From positions 2,854,001 through 2,918,000 of the forward strand of contig NZ_CP056775.1 in assembly GCF_016894445.1 (NCBI RefSeq): 64,000 bases of DNA. Reading direction: 5' to 3'. The position numbers were made by a program, and so were the translations under genes. Origin of the DNA: Dyadobacter sandarakinus. GTDB taxonomy: Bacteria; Bacteroidota; Bacteroidia; Cytophagales; Spirosomataceae. Of this stretch, positions 29,520 through 38,914 are shown piece by piece. A model generated the notes under the pieces. The model saw nothing but the letters and a program-made list of their open reading frames with translations. It searched no databases and was not told where the DNA came from. Positions within the stretch are counted from its first letter, which is position 1. The number at the start of each line of letters is the position of its first letter.

Positions 29520-30989
29520 ATGCCATCAGCAATTATTATTGGTTCAGGAATTGCCGGCATGGCCACTGCACTGCATTTACGGGCCGCAGGCTTTGAAGTG
29601 GATGTATTTGAGAGCAACGATTATCCCGGAGGCAAGCTACATGCCTTCGAAGTAAACGGCTATCGTTTTGATGCCGGGCCTTCGCTCTTCACCATGCCAC
29701 AGCTTATCACTGAGCTTTTCGAATTGTTTGGTGAACAACCCACAGATTTTTTTCAGTATCACCGCCTGAAATCAGTGTGCAACTATTTTTGGGAAGACGG
29801 CATGCGCTTTACTGTTGATGCCGATCGCGACGTTTTCGCAGAAGAGGCCGCAGCAAAATTTGGAATTGAAGCCACAGCGATACTATCTTATTTGAAAAAC
29901 GGCCAGAAGAAATATGAGTTAACCGCTCCTTTATTCATTGAGAAATCGTTGCATAAAATGGGCACTTATCTTTCTGTGGAGACGCTCAAGGCCATGGCTC
30001 ACCTATCAGAAATGAATTTGGGCACTAGTTTGGATGCGCTTAATGAAGCGGCTATCGGTGAGCCACATCTGGTTCAATTGTTTAACCGATATGCTACCTA
30101 TAACGGCTCATCGCCATACCTCACACCGGGTATCATGAGTATGATCCCACATCTTGAACTTTACCTGGGCGCTTATTATCCAAATGGTGGTATGCACAGT
30201 ATCACTACCAGTCTGTATCAACTGGCACTTCGGCAAGGCATCCGATTTCATTTTAATCAAAAAATAGAACAAATACTGGTTGAGAAGAATAAAGCAATTG
30301 GGGTTAAAGCGGCAAGCAACCAGCATTTTGCAGATTGCATCGTGTCAAACATGGACGTATTTTCTACCTACAAAAAACTGTTGGCATCACAACCGCACCC
30401 CGAGCGTACGCTTAGGCAGGAACGATCAAGTTCGGCAGTAATATTTTATTGGGGCATTCGCGGCAGTTTTACGCAGTTGGACTTGCACAACATATTTTTC
30501 AGCAGCAATTATCAGCAGGAGTTTGCGCATTTGTTCGAACACAAAAGTCTTTTCAATGATCCTACGGTCTATGTAAACATTACCAGTAAAGAAACTCCGG
30601 GTGATGCACCTGAGGGATGCGAAAATTGGTTTGTGATGATTAATGCACCGGGCGACTATGGTCAAAACTGGGAGACATTGGTGGCACAGGCGCGCCAGAA
30701 TATCATCAGCAAATTAAACCGCCTGCTAGGCACTGACATTGCCCCACGCATCATGGCAGAAGATGTGCTGACACCCCCGCTTATTGAAAAACGGACGAGC
30801 AGTTACCGTGGCGCATTATATGGTGCGGCAAGCAATTCTAAACTCGCGGCCTTCCTTAGACACCCCAATTTTTCAAATAAAATAAAACAGCTCTATTTTT
30901 GCGGAGGATCCGTCCACCCCGGTGGCGGTATTCCTTTGTGCATGCATTCGGCAAAGATTACTTCAAAGCTCATCATTTCGGCTTTATGA
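29520..30989 (+). CDS. crtD: Carotenoid desaturase (CrtI/CrtD family; likely 1-hydroxycarotenoid 3,4-desaturase)
   Basis: This 489-residue flavoprotein starts with an FAD-binding Rossmann motif (IIIGSGIAGMATALHLRAAG, then VDVFESNDYPGGKL) and ends with the family C-terminal signature (LYFCGGSVHPGGGIPLCMHSAKI). FDAGPSLFTMPQLI and NYFWEDGMRF fit the CrtD branch better than phytoene desaturase CrtI. The next gene, cruF, makes the 1-hydroxy substrate that CrtD needs, which also favours CrtD. It acts at the inner membrane in the flexixanthin/myxol type of pathway. Its stop overlaps the cruF start (ATGA). CrtI instead of CrtD remains possible. No crtB or crtI is in this window, so earlier steps must be encoded elsewhere. 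Confidence 0.82.
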   Translation: MPSAIIIGSGIAGMATALHLRAAGFEVDVFESNDYPGGKLHAFEVNGYRFDAGPSLFTMPQLITELFELFGEQPTDFFQYHRLKSVCNYFWEDGMRFTVDADRDVFAEEAAAKFGIEATAILSYLKNGQKKYELTAPLFIEKSLHKMGTYLSVETLKAMAHLSEMNLGTSLDALNEAAIGEPHLVQLFNRYATYNGSSPYLTPGIMSMIPHLELYLGAYYPNGGMHSITTSLYQLALRQGIRFHFNQKIEQILVEKNKAIGVKAASNQHFADCIVSNMDVFSTYKKLLASQPHPERTLRQERSSSAVIFYWGIRGSFTQLDLHNIFFSSNYQQEFAHLFEHKSLFNDPTVYVNITSKETPGDAPEGCENWFVMINAPGDYGQNWETLVAQARQNIISKLNRLLGTDIAPRIMAEDVLTPPLIEKRTSSYRGALYGAASNSKLAAFLRHPNFSNKIKQLYFCGGSVHPGGGIPLCMHSAKITSKLIISAL

Positions 30990-31639
30990 ATAAAGAACTT
31001 TCATTTTCGGTTGTGCAAAGCAACAGTTCCATTTTTGCTATATGGCTGGTAACCATTTCAGGCATGATAGGCATTTGGCTGGGTTATGGCGCTTGGTTTT
31101 TACCAAAAACACCATTTAACCTGCTGCTTGGCGTAGTGCTTTTGTACTGGAATTTTCCGCTTAAGAATGTTTGGCCAGGCATCTTCATCTGGTCACTTGT
31201 TTACATCACCGGTATGGGCGTTGAAATGATTGGAGTAAACACAGGCTTGCTTTTCGGAAACTATTGGTACGGTGAAAATATGGGGCCTAAACTAGGTAAT
31301 GTTCCCTTGCTGATTGGCATCAACTGGGTGGTGCTTACTTTTATAACAGCCACTATCGCAAAACGTTTTATACGTAGCCCATGGATGGCACCTGTTTTCG
31401 GAGCTGCGCTAATGGTTGCGCTCGATTTTTTTATTGAACCCGTGGCTTCACTATTTGATTACTGGCATTGGAATGCAGGTTACGCACCGTTACGCAACTA
31501 CATAGACTGGTTTGTAGTTTCATTAGTATTTCAGGTGCTTGTAAGAGATTACGTACCGCAAGCAAAGTATCCGCTTCCGCTACACCACTTTGCATCTCAG
31601 GTTTTGTTTTTTGTTTTCTTCTATGCAATCAACAGATAA
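30986..31639 (+). CDS. cruF: Carotenoid 1',2'-hydratase CruF
   Basis: This integral membrane protein of 217 residues is taken from the ATG at 30986, which overlaps the crtD stop. The open frame extends upstream to 30899, but coupling favours the shorter start. About seven hydrophobic segments are visible, with conserved polar motifs GVEMIGVNTGLLFGNYWYGE and ALDFFIEPVASLFDYWHW typical of CruF (DUF422). CruF adds water across the psi end of gamma-carotene or lycopene to give the 1'-hydroxy group. Confidence 0.87.
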   Translation: MNKELSFSVVQSNSSIFAIWLVTISGMIGIWLGYGAWFLPKTPFNLLLGVVLLYWNFPLKNVWPGIFIWSLVYITGMGVEMIGVNTGLLFGNYWYGENMGPKLGNVPLLIGINWVVLTFITATIAKRFIRSPWMAPVFGAALMVALDFFIEPVASLFDYWHWNAGYAPLRNYIDWFVVSLVFQVLVRDYVPQAKYPLPLHHFASQVLFFVFFYAINR

Positions 31640-31672
31640 TTACGAGATAGCCAAAATCGATTAAGCAAAGCG

Positions 31673-32401
31673 TCATTGGTTCAAATAGGAAGCCAAAACA
31701 TTCTTACCACCCCAGGTTCCTTCGGAACGATAAGGCTGAAAGCGCGCAAATAACTCTTCTTTGTACCAATCTATTTTCCGGGTTTTCCGGATGGCCTCCT
31801 GATGTTCGGGGCTATTGTAGGCATAGTTTTTCAGCGCATCTATATTTTCCCATAAACTGAACGTGGCCATCTGAACCAGTGGTGCTTCTCCAATTCCTTT
31901 AGTATAAATCAGTCCTTTACAACCTTGCATGATAGGCCTCTGCGACGTTGGTACGTAGTCCCAGAATCTTATCAGTTTACCCGCCTTAATGGTCGCACGC
32001 GTAATGACTGCAATCAGCGGGTTGTCACTATCCAAATCAGTAGAGGGGGTAAATGGATTACAGCCCGACCAAAGGCCCTTTACCTGTTTGGGTTTCATAT
32101 AAATGGTCCACTGTTCACTGCTCTTCGCCTGGTATCGCTTAAAAATTTCAGCATTTTTGAAAAACTGATCAGCGCTTTGCTCGTTGGCCCAAACACCCAA
32201 CATGGCATATACACCCCAGTCGGGCAATGGGCTAAAACCTGGCTCGCGACCGCTACCCATGAGTTTGTAAAATTGCAACCCGGGCGTTCTACTGATATGA
32301 GCATGTGCAAACTGCATTTGTCCGAAAGCCCACATTTTAGATCGTGAATTGTGAAACTGAAACAAAGTAAGCGTAGTGATGGAACTCATTAGAAATGGCA
32401 A
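31673..32401 (-). CDS. CrtA-like carotenoid oxygenase (possible carotenoid 2-hydroxylase)
   Basis: The 242 residues belong to the spheroidene monooxygenase (CrtA) family: RTPGLQFYKLMGSGREPGFS, then DWGVYAMLGVWANEQ and LIYTKGIGEAPLVQMATFSLW. In flavobacteria a CrtA-related enzyme is known to hydroxylate carotenoids at C-2 in myxol synthesis, and its place beside crtD and cruF supports that role here, while ketolase activity remains possible. It is convergent with cruF. The start is 32401 or the ATG at 32389. It may have its own promoter to the right. Confidence 0.83.
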   Translation of the reverse strand: MPFLMSSITTLTLFQFHNSRSKMWAFGQMQFAHAHISRTPGLQFYKLMGSGREPGFSPLPDWGVYAMLGVWANEQSADQFFKNAEIFKRYQAKSSEQWTIYMKPKQVKGLWSGCNPFTPSTDLDSDNPLIAVITRATIKAGKLIRFWDYVPTSQRPIMQGCKGLIYTKGIGEAPLVQMATFSLWENIDALKNYAYNSPEHQEAIRKTRKIDWYKEELFARFQPYRSEGTWGGKNVLASYLNQ

Positions 32402-32715
32402 AGCAACCGATACAAACTAGATTTCATTTGCATTAAGATAAAAAATAATTGACCATGCAAACGTACTCAGAGAAGTTTACGGAATCAAAAATTGCCTTAG
32501 ATGTGGTCCTTACTTTTATGCTGACAGCATTTCCTTTGAAATAAGTAATGATCATACCTTTTGAGACGAGCCAATGTATCGAAGAGTACAAAATACCACC
32601 ATTTTCCTTCAAATAAATGATGTTAAATGGGTAATGCTTTTATATAACCCTTACTGTTTTCAATCTCTCCCATGTCGTCCAACAACAAGGAGGCCTAGCT
32701 GATCAGTAGCTGCAC
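32402..32715. other. Intergenic, no gene recognised
   Basis: AT-rich leader of the crtA-like gene and downstream region of a truncated exported gene. Only a 29-codon open frame near 32455 is present, with no support. I see no repeat or terminator. Confidence 0.6.
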
Positions 32716-33285
32716 TTACATATTGCAATTTCTTAGAAGTAGTAGAAAATAGCCATCTCCATTGATGTCAGCTACCTGGACAAAACCAACACCGCCCAAT
32801 GTAAATTCCATGCCTTGTGGAACTGGACTGATGTGGTATACACCTTTATCATTGAGTAAGTAATTATCGTTACTGGCACCAGGTAACCTGTTCCATATAT
32901 CCAGATCGCCATCGCCATCAAAATCAGCAATGCTGCACGAAATATTTAATGCAAATCCCGGCGGAGTAGATGAAACAAAGTCAGCAAAGGGATTAGGCTG
33001 CGGAGTGCCGAAGGATTCACCATTGTTATTCTGCAAGTAAACCAATGTTCCTGCCGTTGTGGCCGTATATAAAACATCAGGAAAGCCGTCACCATTGATA
33101 TCAGCTACCTGAACAAAGCCAGTTCCGGGTTGTGGTGTGTATTCTAAGCCTGTTGGTAGCGGTTGCTGTACAAATTTTACCTGGCCTCGTGTCTGCAAGC
33201 CAGTACAGAAAAGGGTTACCAAGAGGGTAGCATAAAACGGCTTGATCTGGAAAGTCATATGGAACGAATAAAATTGTCGCATCAA
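32716..33285 (-). CDS. Truncated exported FG-GAP/VCBS repeat protein
   Basis: A signal peptide (from the internal ATG, MTFQIKPFYATLLVTLFCTG) precedes two FG-GAP/VCBS-type calcium-binding repeats: FVQVADINGDGFPDVLYTAT and SIADFDGDGDLDIWNR. A third begins FVQVADINGDGY, and then the sequence leaves the family abruptly (FLLLLRNCNM, stop). Members normally have many repeats and a sorting domain, and neither follows. I read it as the 5' fragment of a larger secreted protein, cut by a deletion near 32745. Whether the 189-residue product is made is unknown. Confidence 0.6.
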   Translation of the reverse strand: MMRQFYSFHMTFQIKPFYATLLVTLFCTGLQTRGQVKFVQQPLPTGLEYTPQPGTGFVQVADINGDGFPDVLYTATTAGTLVYLQNNNGESFGTPQPNPFADFVSSTPPGFALNISCSIADFDGDGDLDIWNRLPGASNDNYLLNDKGVYHISPVPQGMEFTLGGVGFVQVADINGDGYFLLLLRNCNM

Positions 33286-33746
33286 AATGTATAATGTTTG
33301 TTGGTAGTATCACACATAAACATAAATAGTAATTACATGTGATATTTAAAGGTATTTCTACTCTTAAATGTTGTTGGCTAAACTTGAGTAAAAGAAGAAA
33401 TGGGGTGGAAAAGGCTTAACTGCCCTTTTAAGGATGAATATTAATGCAAATCACCAGATAGTGCGGAATATTAGCGTAGTTCAGGAATAGAAGTAGTGAG
33501 TCATCAAACAAAATGACACCCTGACATATCCAAAAATCATAGGTTTTGTCTCACGTACTCAGGCAAAGGTTTAAAAATGTTACATATAAATGTGAGATGA
33601 CGATTTGAGAGGGTAAATGCCCTGGTTCCGCGGTAAAAAGAGGCTGACGGCTAGTGCCGCAGAAAACGGGCGTTATTTTAAACTATTTTTCGGAAAATAA
33701 ATCAGTATATATAATTTATCTGTATATTCCACTTTAAAAGGAATGT
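33286..33746. other. Intergenic, no gene recognised
   Basis: AT-rich, with stop codons in all frames. No convincing hairpin or repeat. It contains the promoter region of the truncated FG-GAP gene and of the following + strand gene. Confidence 0.6.
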
Positions 33747-34376
33747 GTGATGACTGATCGACATACACAATTACTGTACTTCTATTGTGTCGCAAGCTGT
33801 CTTGCGGCTGCTTTTTTTGTAGTTAGATTATTAAATGAAGAACAGCAGGACAAAGAACGAATTGGCAGAAAATATAGGGACAGGAGTTACCTGGTTAAAA
33901 ATATTATCCCAGATACCACTGTGCGTTATTGGAGGTATGTTGACAAAGTGTCAAATATGATTATTCGAGAGGCTGGCGACAAATCAACTTTGTCAGCTTA
34001 TACAATAGAAGATCCGAATAAGGGCTTTTTTGATAACGGCCACATGGTGGTTAGTTACTCATATATAGTTTACGCTGACAGCAGTGGATTACATTATGTC
34101 TCTGACAAAGATTCATTCCAAAAATTTATAGGACATGTGGATAATATCTCAGAGGCGATATTGATAGGAATGGCGGAAGGTCTATCGATCGATACACGAA
34201 ACAAAAAAGGAGGATCCTACATTGCTACTAAGTTCGGGTATGCCATGAAGCTTTTAAAGTACAACAATTGCCCTGAAACATTTGAGTCGATATTATTTAG
34301 TATTAAGTACAATGGTGATTTTCAAATAAAATCAGACAGGGTATATAGTAGGACTGGGGATTGTATTCAATTTTGA
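33747..34376 (+). CDS. Hypothetical membrane-anchored protein (209 aa)
   Basis: Not recognised. One N-terminal membrane segment (LLYFYCVASCLAAAFFVVRLL) follows a short positive/polar start, so the protein is probably anchored with the rest on one side of the inner membrane. The body is mixed alpha/beta with many Tyr and Asp (VVSYSYIVYADSSGLHYVSD). Isolated gene with a long AT-rich flank on each side, low GC codon use, likely horizontally acquired. No function can be proposed. Confidence 0.6.
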   Translation: MMTDRHTQLLYFYCVASCLAAAFFVVRLLNEEQQDKERIGRKYRDRSYLVKNIIPDTTVRYWRYVDKVSNMIIREAGDKSTLSAYTIEDPNKGFFDNGHMVVSYSYIVYADSSGLHYVSDKDSFQKFIGHVDNISEAILIGMAEGLSIDTRNKKGGSYIATKFGYAMKLLKYNNCPETFESILFSIKYNGDFQIKSDRVYSRTGDCIQF

Positions 34377-35095
34377 GATATCAAATCATTTCTTATTCGA
34401 TCAAACGATAAAATAGTGATAAATCACATAATCGAACGATGATTCGATTGGGAGGAAGCCTTAAAAGTATGGAGTTGGAAGGTATACTCAATATTTCCCT
34501 TTTGGGAAGCACTTGCTTCATACTGTAAAAATACAATTTCGAGATACCATAAAAATAGTAATATTTTGTTATTTGCTTGAAATGAATTTGTATGGTCAGA
34601 AGATAGCATCTTTTCTCATAAAACCCTCGTTTTAAACTACTGCAATCAGCTACAACGTTAATACCACAGAAGTGACGTGGGCATTGCACAACTTACGATC
34701 ACAGGTGCAATTTGATTTGTGCGGGCCACACAATAAACTTGGAGAGCACGAGTTAAACGAAGTAAAGATAGAGTACTCAGATACGTGTAAAAATGACCTG
34801 TACTTAGGCGTTCGAGTTCATAACGATACCCATAATAACAAACCAAGGTTGACAGCGAGAAGAAGGGCCATACACGCATAAGTAATCCGATCTGAGTTTT
34901 GATCAGACTGTTCCATACTAGATCTATCAAAATGGTCTTCCATAGTTGTACTTTAAATTATAGTTACTACTAGTACATCAAAGTAAGTAAGATATATGTG
35001 AAAGCAGTTCGTTTTAACGAAATTGCAACGTAGATCAATTTATTATAGTAATATAGAAAATATCTAACCGTATTTACTCGAAACTTGGTATAGCC
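34377..35095. other. Gene-poor AT-rich stretch
   Basis: 719 bp without a gene I can support. Short open frames of 61-98 codons overlap in both directions, but none has a recognisable motif or a coherent coding pattern. Confidence 0.55.
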
Positions 35096-35566
35096 ATGAA
35101 AATTTACCCTATGATGTTGTTAGCATCAATAACAGTACTAACTGGATGCGAAAAAGAAAACTCCATCCCTGTGCCCCTATACAACCCACTTTCAGGAGTT
35201 TACATTGGGGAAGTTACTTATGTTGGTCTTGATGGATCAGGCAATGTTGACCCCGAATACCCCACAGAAAAACATACTATAAAATTTGAAATCGAGGGCG
35301 TAAATTTCAACCGACCCGAATGCGGCTGTGCCGGCGCAATTGCTGTCAATGAAACCGAGGCAACAGTGCAATTTACAAGTAGTGAAAAGGGTTGTGAAGA
35401 CGCTGGAAGCTTAAACGGCCAAAGTTGGTTCTTCTCCAACGACATTATAGGTAAATTTGATTTTACAATGCATGATGATACATTACACCTGAGCGGTATA
35501 CCAGACAGCACAAAGAATCCTGCAAATTTGCAAAAGAGCATAGTTGCTATCCGTCAAAAACCGTAG
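35096..35566 (+). CDS. Hypothetical lipoprotein (156 aa)
   Basis: The signal peptide ends in a lipobox (MMLLASITVLTGC, Cys about residue 18), so the mature protein should be lipid-anchored in the inner or outer membrane. The mature part is a beta-rich domain with paired cysteines (PECGCAGAIAVNETE, KGCEDAG), resembling the META/calycin-like small lipoproteins of Bacteroidota. Family uncertain. It stands alone, 249 bp upstream of a membrane GT-C-like gene. Confidence 0.7.
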   Translation: MKIYPMMLLASITVLTGCEKENSIPVPLYNPLSGVYIGEVTYVGLDGSGNVDPEYPTEKHTIKFEIEGVNFNRPECGCAGAIAVNETEATVQFTSSEKGCEDAGSLNGQSWFFSNDIIGKFDFTMHDDTLHLSGIPDSTKNPANLQKSIVAIRQKP

Positions 35567-35814
35567 CATTTCGGGTTTCGTGCAGTTGCTAATGTGTAGA
35601 TAGAGCGTAGAGTCTAAATTATATTTGGCACATCGATGGTTATCCCTCTGAATATGGCTCTATTTGAATCTTAAAAAGTCACTTATCCTGAAATAATAAT
35701 ATCCAAGCTGCAATCTCACAAAACGGACGTTTTACAAAATTTCAAAATATAAGAAAGGCTGCGCCTTCATTCTAGAAGTGAGTATTTTCGCATTTAACAT
35801 CAATTTGCCAATTA

Positions 35815-37122
35815 ATGCTTCCAATCACAAAATATCGAGTTAACACTCTATTAATCATTCTTTTGTCATTTGTTGCCTTGACTATTGCAACCTACATTAA
35901 CAGATTCCCCACTGGCGACGACGGGTGGTTCGCGGAACAATCTTATTGGCTTTACCACCAAGGTATTATTAGGTCGGAATTCTTTCGGGGAATTGCTGGG
36001 TGGGAAAATGGCCTTTTGGTCAGCCATAAGCTGTTCCTTGCCTTTGGTTCAATGCTTATAAGTTGGTTTGGTTATGACTTGCCAATTTTAAAAATCTCTG
36101 GTTTCTTCTTTTTCCTCATACTAATTATTGAGTTGATTGCTTATATCCGTCAAAGAGAGAAACAAAACCTTTGTCATTACATTGTAGCAATACTTATTCT
36201 GGTATTTAGCAATAGGTTGCTCATTAAAATGAGTTTTGAGAACAGACCTGAAATGATGGTTGCAGCATTTGGATTTGGATCGTTTCTGTTACTGAACTTC
36301 AAGCGGGAGCAAAGAACATTTGTATTACTTAGTGGATTTCTAGCAGGCCTTTCTTTCTTAACTCACCTTAATGGAGTCATCTACGTCATAGCAGGCGTAC
36401 TTGCGTTGTGGGGACGCCCAATCAAGATTAGTCGAATGTGCTTTTTTTTACTAGGAGCAACGTTAAGCGGCTCCATGTATTTGATTGATATTTTATCGGT
36501 TGACAATGGAATGTCAACATGGTGGTTTCAATTTAGAAATGATCCTGCAACCCAAGCTTCATTCAATTTTACTCAAAAACTTATTCAGATCGTGACATAT
36601 CCTCGGATGTTTTTTCAATCGCCTGAACAGCTTTCACTTTCTGTTCTGCTTGTATATTTTTTATGGCTTAGACGGAAAATGCTGGCTATGCTTCCAGCAT
36701 TTTTAAGCAAGTATACGGTTCTCCTAATTGCATCATTTTGGATAGTATCAAAGGCAAATGCAGGCATGTACTTGGTATTATTTATTCCATTAATGCTTGT
36801 ATCAATATATGAACTATACATCCTAAGCCCAATCACCCCCAATTTCAAATGGATGCTTGCTTTATACTTTACAATTGGAATTTATGGATCGGGCCAGTTG
36901 GTGTATAAAAATTGGAAATTAGGTTATTTACCAAATACTTACCATGAGATCTCAAAGCAACTGCCAAAATCCTCCCTTGGAGTTGTTCCATTAACCTTTT
37001 TTTACAATGATTACAATCAATTTACAAGGTTACTAGCTCACGAGAATTATAAACTTTATTGCCATAAACAGAATATGAGTTCAGATGGCTTTGCCAAGTG
37101 GGCAAAAGCAAACAATCCGTAG
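35815..37122 (+). CDS. GT-C-like membrane glycosyltransferase, possibly shortened by a nonsense codon
   Basis: A polytopic membrane protein (435 aa, about 10 hydrophobic segments). After the first segment comes TGDDGWFAEQSYWLYHQG, with the acidic pair typical of the first periplasmic loop of GT-C/PMT-type glycosyltransferases that use polyprenyl-phosphate sugars. SFENRPEMM and FLAGLSFLTHLNGVIYVI also fit the family. The TAG at 37120-37122 is followed in frame by 44 open codons (FIVMDYQFNPEVFF to AVFFMIDPKM) ending at 37257. These resemble the C-terminal soluble tail of such enzymes, so the TAG may be an in-frame nonsense mutation. The acceptor is unknown. Confidence 0.72.
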   Translation: MLPITKYRVNTLLIILLSFVALTIATYINRFPTGDDGWFAEQSYWLYHQGIIRSEFFRGIAGWENGLLVSHKLFLAFGSMLISWFGYDLPILKISGFFFFLILIIELIAYIRQREKQNLCHYIVAILILVFSNRLLIKMSFENRPEMMVAAFGFGSFLLLNFKREQRTFVLLSGFLAGLSFLTHLNGVIYVIAGVLALWGRPIKISRMCFFLLGATLSGSMYLIDILSVDNGMSTWWFQFRNDPATQASFNFTQKLIQIVTYPRMFFQSPEQLSLSVLLVYFLWLRRKMLAMLPAFLSKYTVLLIASFWIVSKANAGMYLVLFIPLMLVSIYELYILSPITPNFKWMLALYFTIGIYGSGQLVYKNWKLGYLPNTYHEISKQLPKSSLGVVPLTFFYNDYNQFTRLLAHENYKLYCHKQNMSSDGFAKWAKANNP

Positions 37123-37257
37123 TTCATTGTAATGGATTATCAATTTAATCCAGAAGTATTCTTCCCTGCATTAATGGTGACAAAAATCCCCTTCTACGAA
37201 AGACGTTATTTTGATGGGCGATTCGCAGTGTTCTTCATGATTGATCCAAAAATGTAG

Positions 37258-37770
37258 CCGCGATTAGCTATGACTTCTTAAATGGTTTACCTAAAAGCTT
37301 ATTAAAGGATCTTTAACAAGCGATGGTGTTACAAATAACATTCATTTGAAAAACACATTTGTAAGTGCGCAACCCTGCGATCAGTCTTTGTCTAGGCTAA
37401 TAGTTCATGTATCAACCGTTATCTGTAGCCAATTAATAAATAGACGGTTATGTTGTTTTTCTTGCCGCGGGTGATCATGGTTAATATACGTAGTCTTGTA
37501 TGCGACGAATCCTAGATCGCAAAGTGAAGAGTGCGTTCTTCTTGCACTATTCGAAGAACTTCCCTAAAAGTCGATTTTCCCGCTTGTTCTATGTTTCGTC
37601 ATTTAACATAAAAAGGGTTATTTAAACAAAACCTGAGTTTTATGTAAACGTTTACAGTCTGATCGTTAGCACCAAAAGTATCGCAAATAACGCTCCTTCG
37701 TAAGACGACTAGTACCATTCACTGACTGCCCAGATCCGCCACATATCTGGGAGGTTTTATAAGACAGTAC
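37258..37770. other. Intergenic, no gene recognised
   Basis: 513 bp downstream of the GT-C-like gene's extended frame. No ORF of note, no repeat. A hairpin-like stretch around 37724-37752 (CCCAGATCCGCC/CTGGGAGG) is imperfect, and I do not call it. Confidence 0.55.
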
Positions 37771-38130
37771 TCACATTTCTTTGATGCTCGTAATCTGTAT
37801 TGGTCCCCCAGGAGCCCGAAGTCTTAACTCTGGATTAGGGCCTAGACACGTGGATTTAATATTGCCGGAGATTGTATAATTCCAGGTATTTTCATCCTTA
37901 CCTATTTCCCAAGAAGCATCTACATCACAAGCATGTACGCTCAAGCCGCCAGTTAATGTATCAGGGACAAAAAAAGTGCCTTCACCAATATATCTGGCTT
38001 TTCGATTTTCTAGAACCTGACTTGTTGAACCACCACACCCGCAATCTTCATCTATATTTTCTTTTGAGCATGATAAGGCGAACAACGAAACTAGTAAGAT
38101 GAGGAATGCGGCTTTAAAGATTGAATGCAT
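37771..38130 (-). CDS. Hypothetical small lipoprotein (119 aa)
   Basis: A signal peptide with lipobox (LILLVSLFALSC, Cys at residue 21) is followed by a Cys-rich start of the mature part (DEDCGCGG) and a short beta-rich domain (YIGEGTFFVPDTLTG, WNYTISGNIKSTCLG). Similar in style to the lipoprotein at 35096-35566, which also carries CGC motifs, but I cannot show homology. Monocistronic. Confidence 0.7.
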   Translation of the reverse strand: MHSIFKAAFLILLVSLFALSCSKENIDEDCGCGGSTSQVLENRKARYIGEGTFFVPDTLTGGLSVHACDVDASWEIGKDENTWNYTISGNIKSTCLGPNPELRLRAPGGPIQITSIKEM

Positions 38131-38308
38131 AAATTGTTAGTTAGATACAACAACGATGACCCCGCTAAAACAAAATGGTTGGAATTTTCAAGCAAGTGTC
38201 ACTTCATTGTACAAAACCAATAACTTCTACAATACCCCAAATAGCCTCTCGTTCTGTGTTAGCTTACTAACTATAACAATATAGTTGCTTGACAATAAAT
38301 TGGTAGTT

Positions 38309-38680
38309 TCATAAAACCCTCTTTTTCTGAGAACATCCCTCGTAGGCCCTAATTATGCTTCCATACTTTCCTTTGCCACGAACACTGGCCAGCTCAGCTT
38401 CGAATTTGAAAAATCGGTCAATTATCTCGTCATGCAGGAAGAAAGATTGGTAATCGCTCGATGCATAAATTTTTTTCGGCTTGTTGCCGATCCATCCAAT
38501 CAGGCCGATGTAATCGTCAAGATCAACATCACGGACTTCTTCTAGAAATTTGTATTCCTCCATACCACGCATATTTCTCGCAAGATGGCAATTTAAATGC
38601 TTTATAACCAAGGTATTTGGTATCAGATTCTTGTTATATATCCAGACAAATCCTGCGGGTAAACAGTGACTTGGATGCAT
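38309..38680 (-). CDS. Hypothetical protein (about 123 aa)
   Basis: Not recognised. The start is taken as the ATG at 38680. An upstream GTG at 38704 lies inside a 17-bp inverted repeat and is less likely. The sequence is soluble and acidic (FLEEVRDVDLDDYIGLIGWIG, EIIDRFFKFEAELASVRGKG). It has a coherent protein-like composition and full length without signal or membrane segments. The large palindrome at 38686-38723 sits directly upstream of its start, suggesting regulation by a dimeric repressor or an RNA hairpin. Confidence 0.5.
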   Translation of the reverse strand: MHPSHCLPAGFVWIYNKNLIPNTLVIKHLNCHLARNMRGMEEYKFLEEVRDVDLDDYIGLIGWIGNKPKKIYASSDYQSFFLHDEIIDRFFKFEAELASVRGKGKYGSIIRAYEGCSQKKRVL

Positions 38681-38685
38681 CTTTA

Positions 38686-38723
38686 ATATGGAATATATCC
38701 ACACTAGTGGATATATTCCATAT
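38686..38723. repeat. 17-bp perfect inverted repeat (operator-like)
   Basis: 17 bp at 38686-38702 pair perfectly with 38707-38723 around the 4-nt spacer ACTA (half-site ATATGGAATATATCCAC). It lies between the minus-strand gene starting at 38680 and the plus-strand small ORFs from 38783, where a divergent operator or promoter would be. There is no T-tract, so a terminator is less likely. Confidence 0.75.
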
Positions 38724-38782
38724 ATTTGTTACGTTGAGACAGCAAATGGCAAAGAGTTATTTTACACTATTGTTTCAGAGAA

Positions 38783-38914
38783 ATGGTCTGGCTGTACTAC
38801 TATGACCAGCACAGAACGAAACACTTTAAAGAACTTTTAGGCAGGGAAGCAAAAGACTTCATTGACAAGCGTAAACTCACTGGCAACAATGAACGAAGTT
38901 ATCAGCAGGCTTGA
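38783..38914 (+). CDS. Possible 43-residue small protein
   Basis: The ATG at 38783 opens a short frame with a very protein-like, charged composition (MVWLYYYDQHRTKHFKELLG, KDFIDKRKLTG) ending at TGA 38912-38914. It overlaps the start of the next gene (38889) by 26 bp, as in a toxin/antitoxin-like or small regulatory pair. I do not recognise it. Real gene or remnant cannot be decided. Confidence 0.35.
   Translation: MVWLYYYDQHRTKHFKELLGREAKDFIDKRKLTGNNERSYQQA

Noticed and set aside
34658..34930. 90-codon minus-strand open frame with a hydrophobic start
   Set aside because: AT-rich chance frame overlapped by an equal frame on the other strand. No motif in either.
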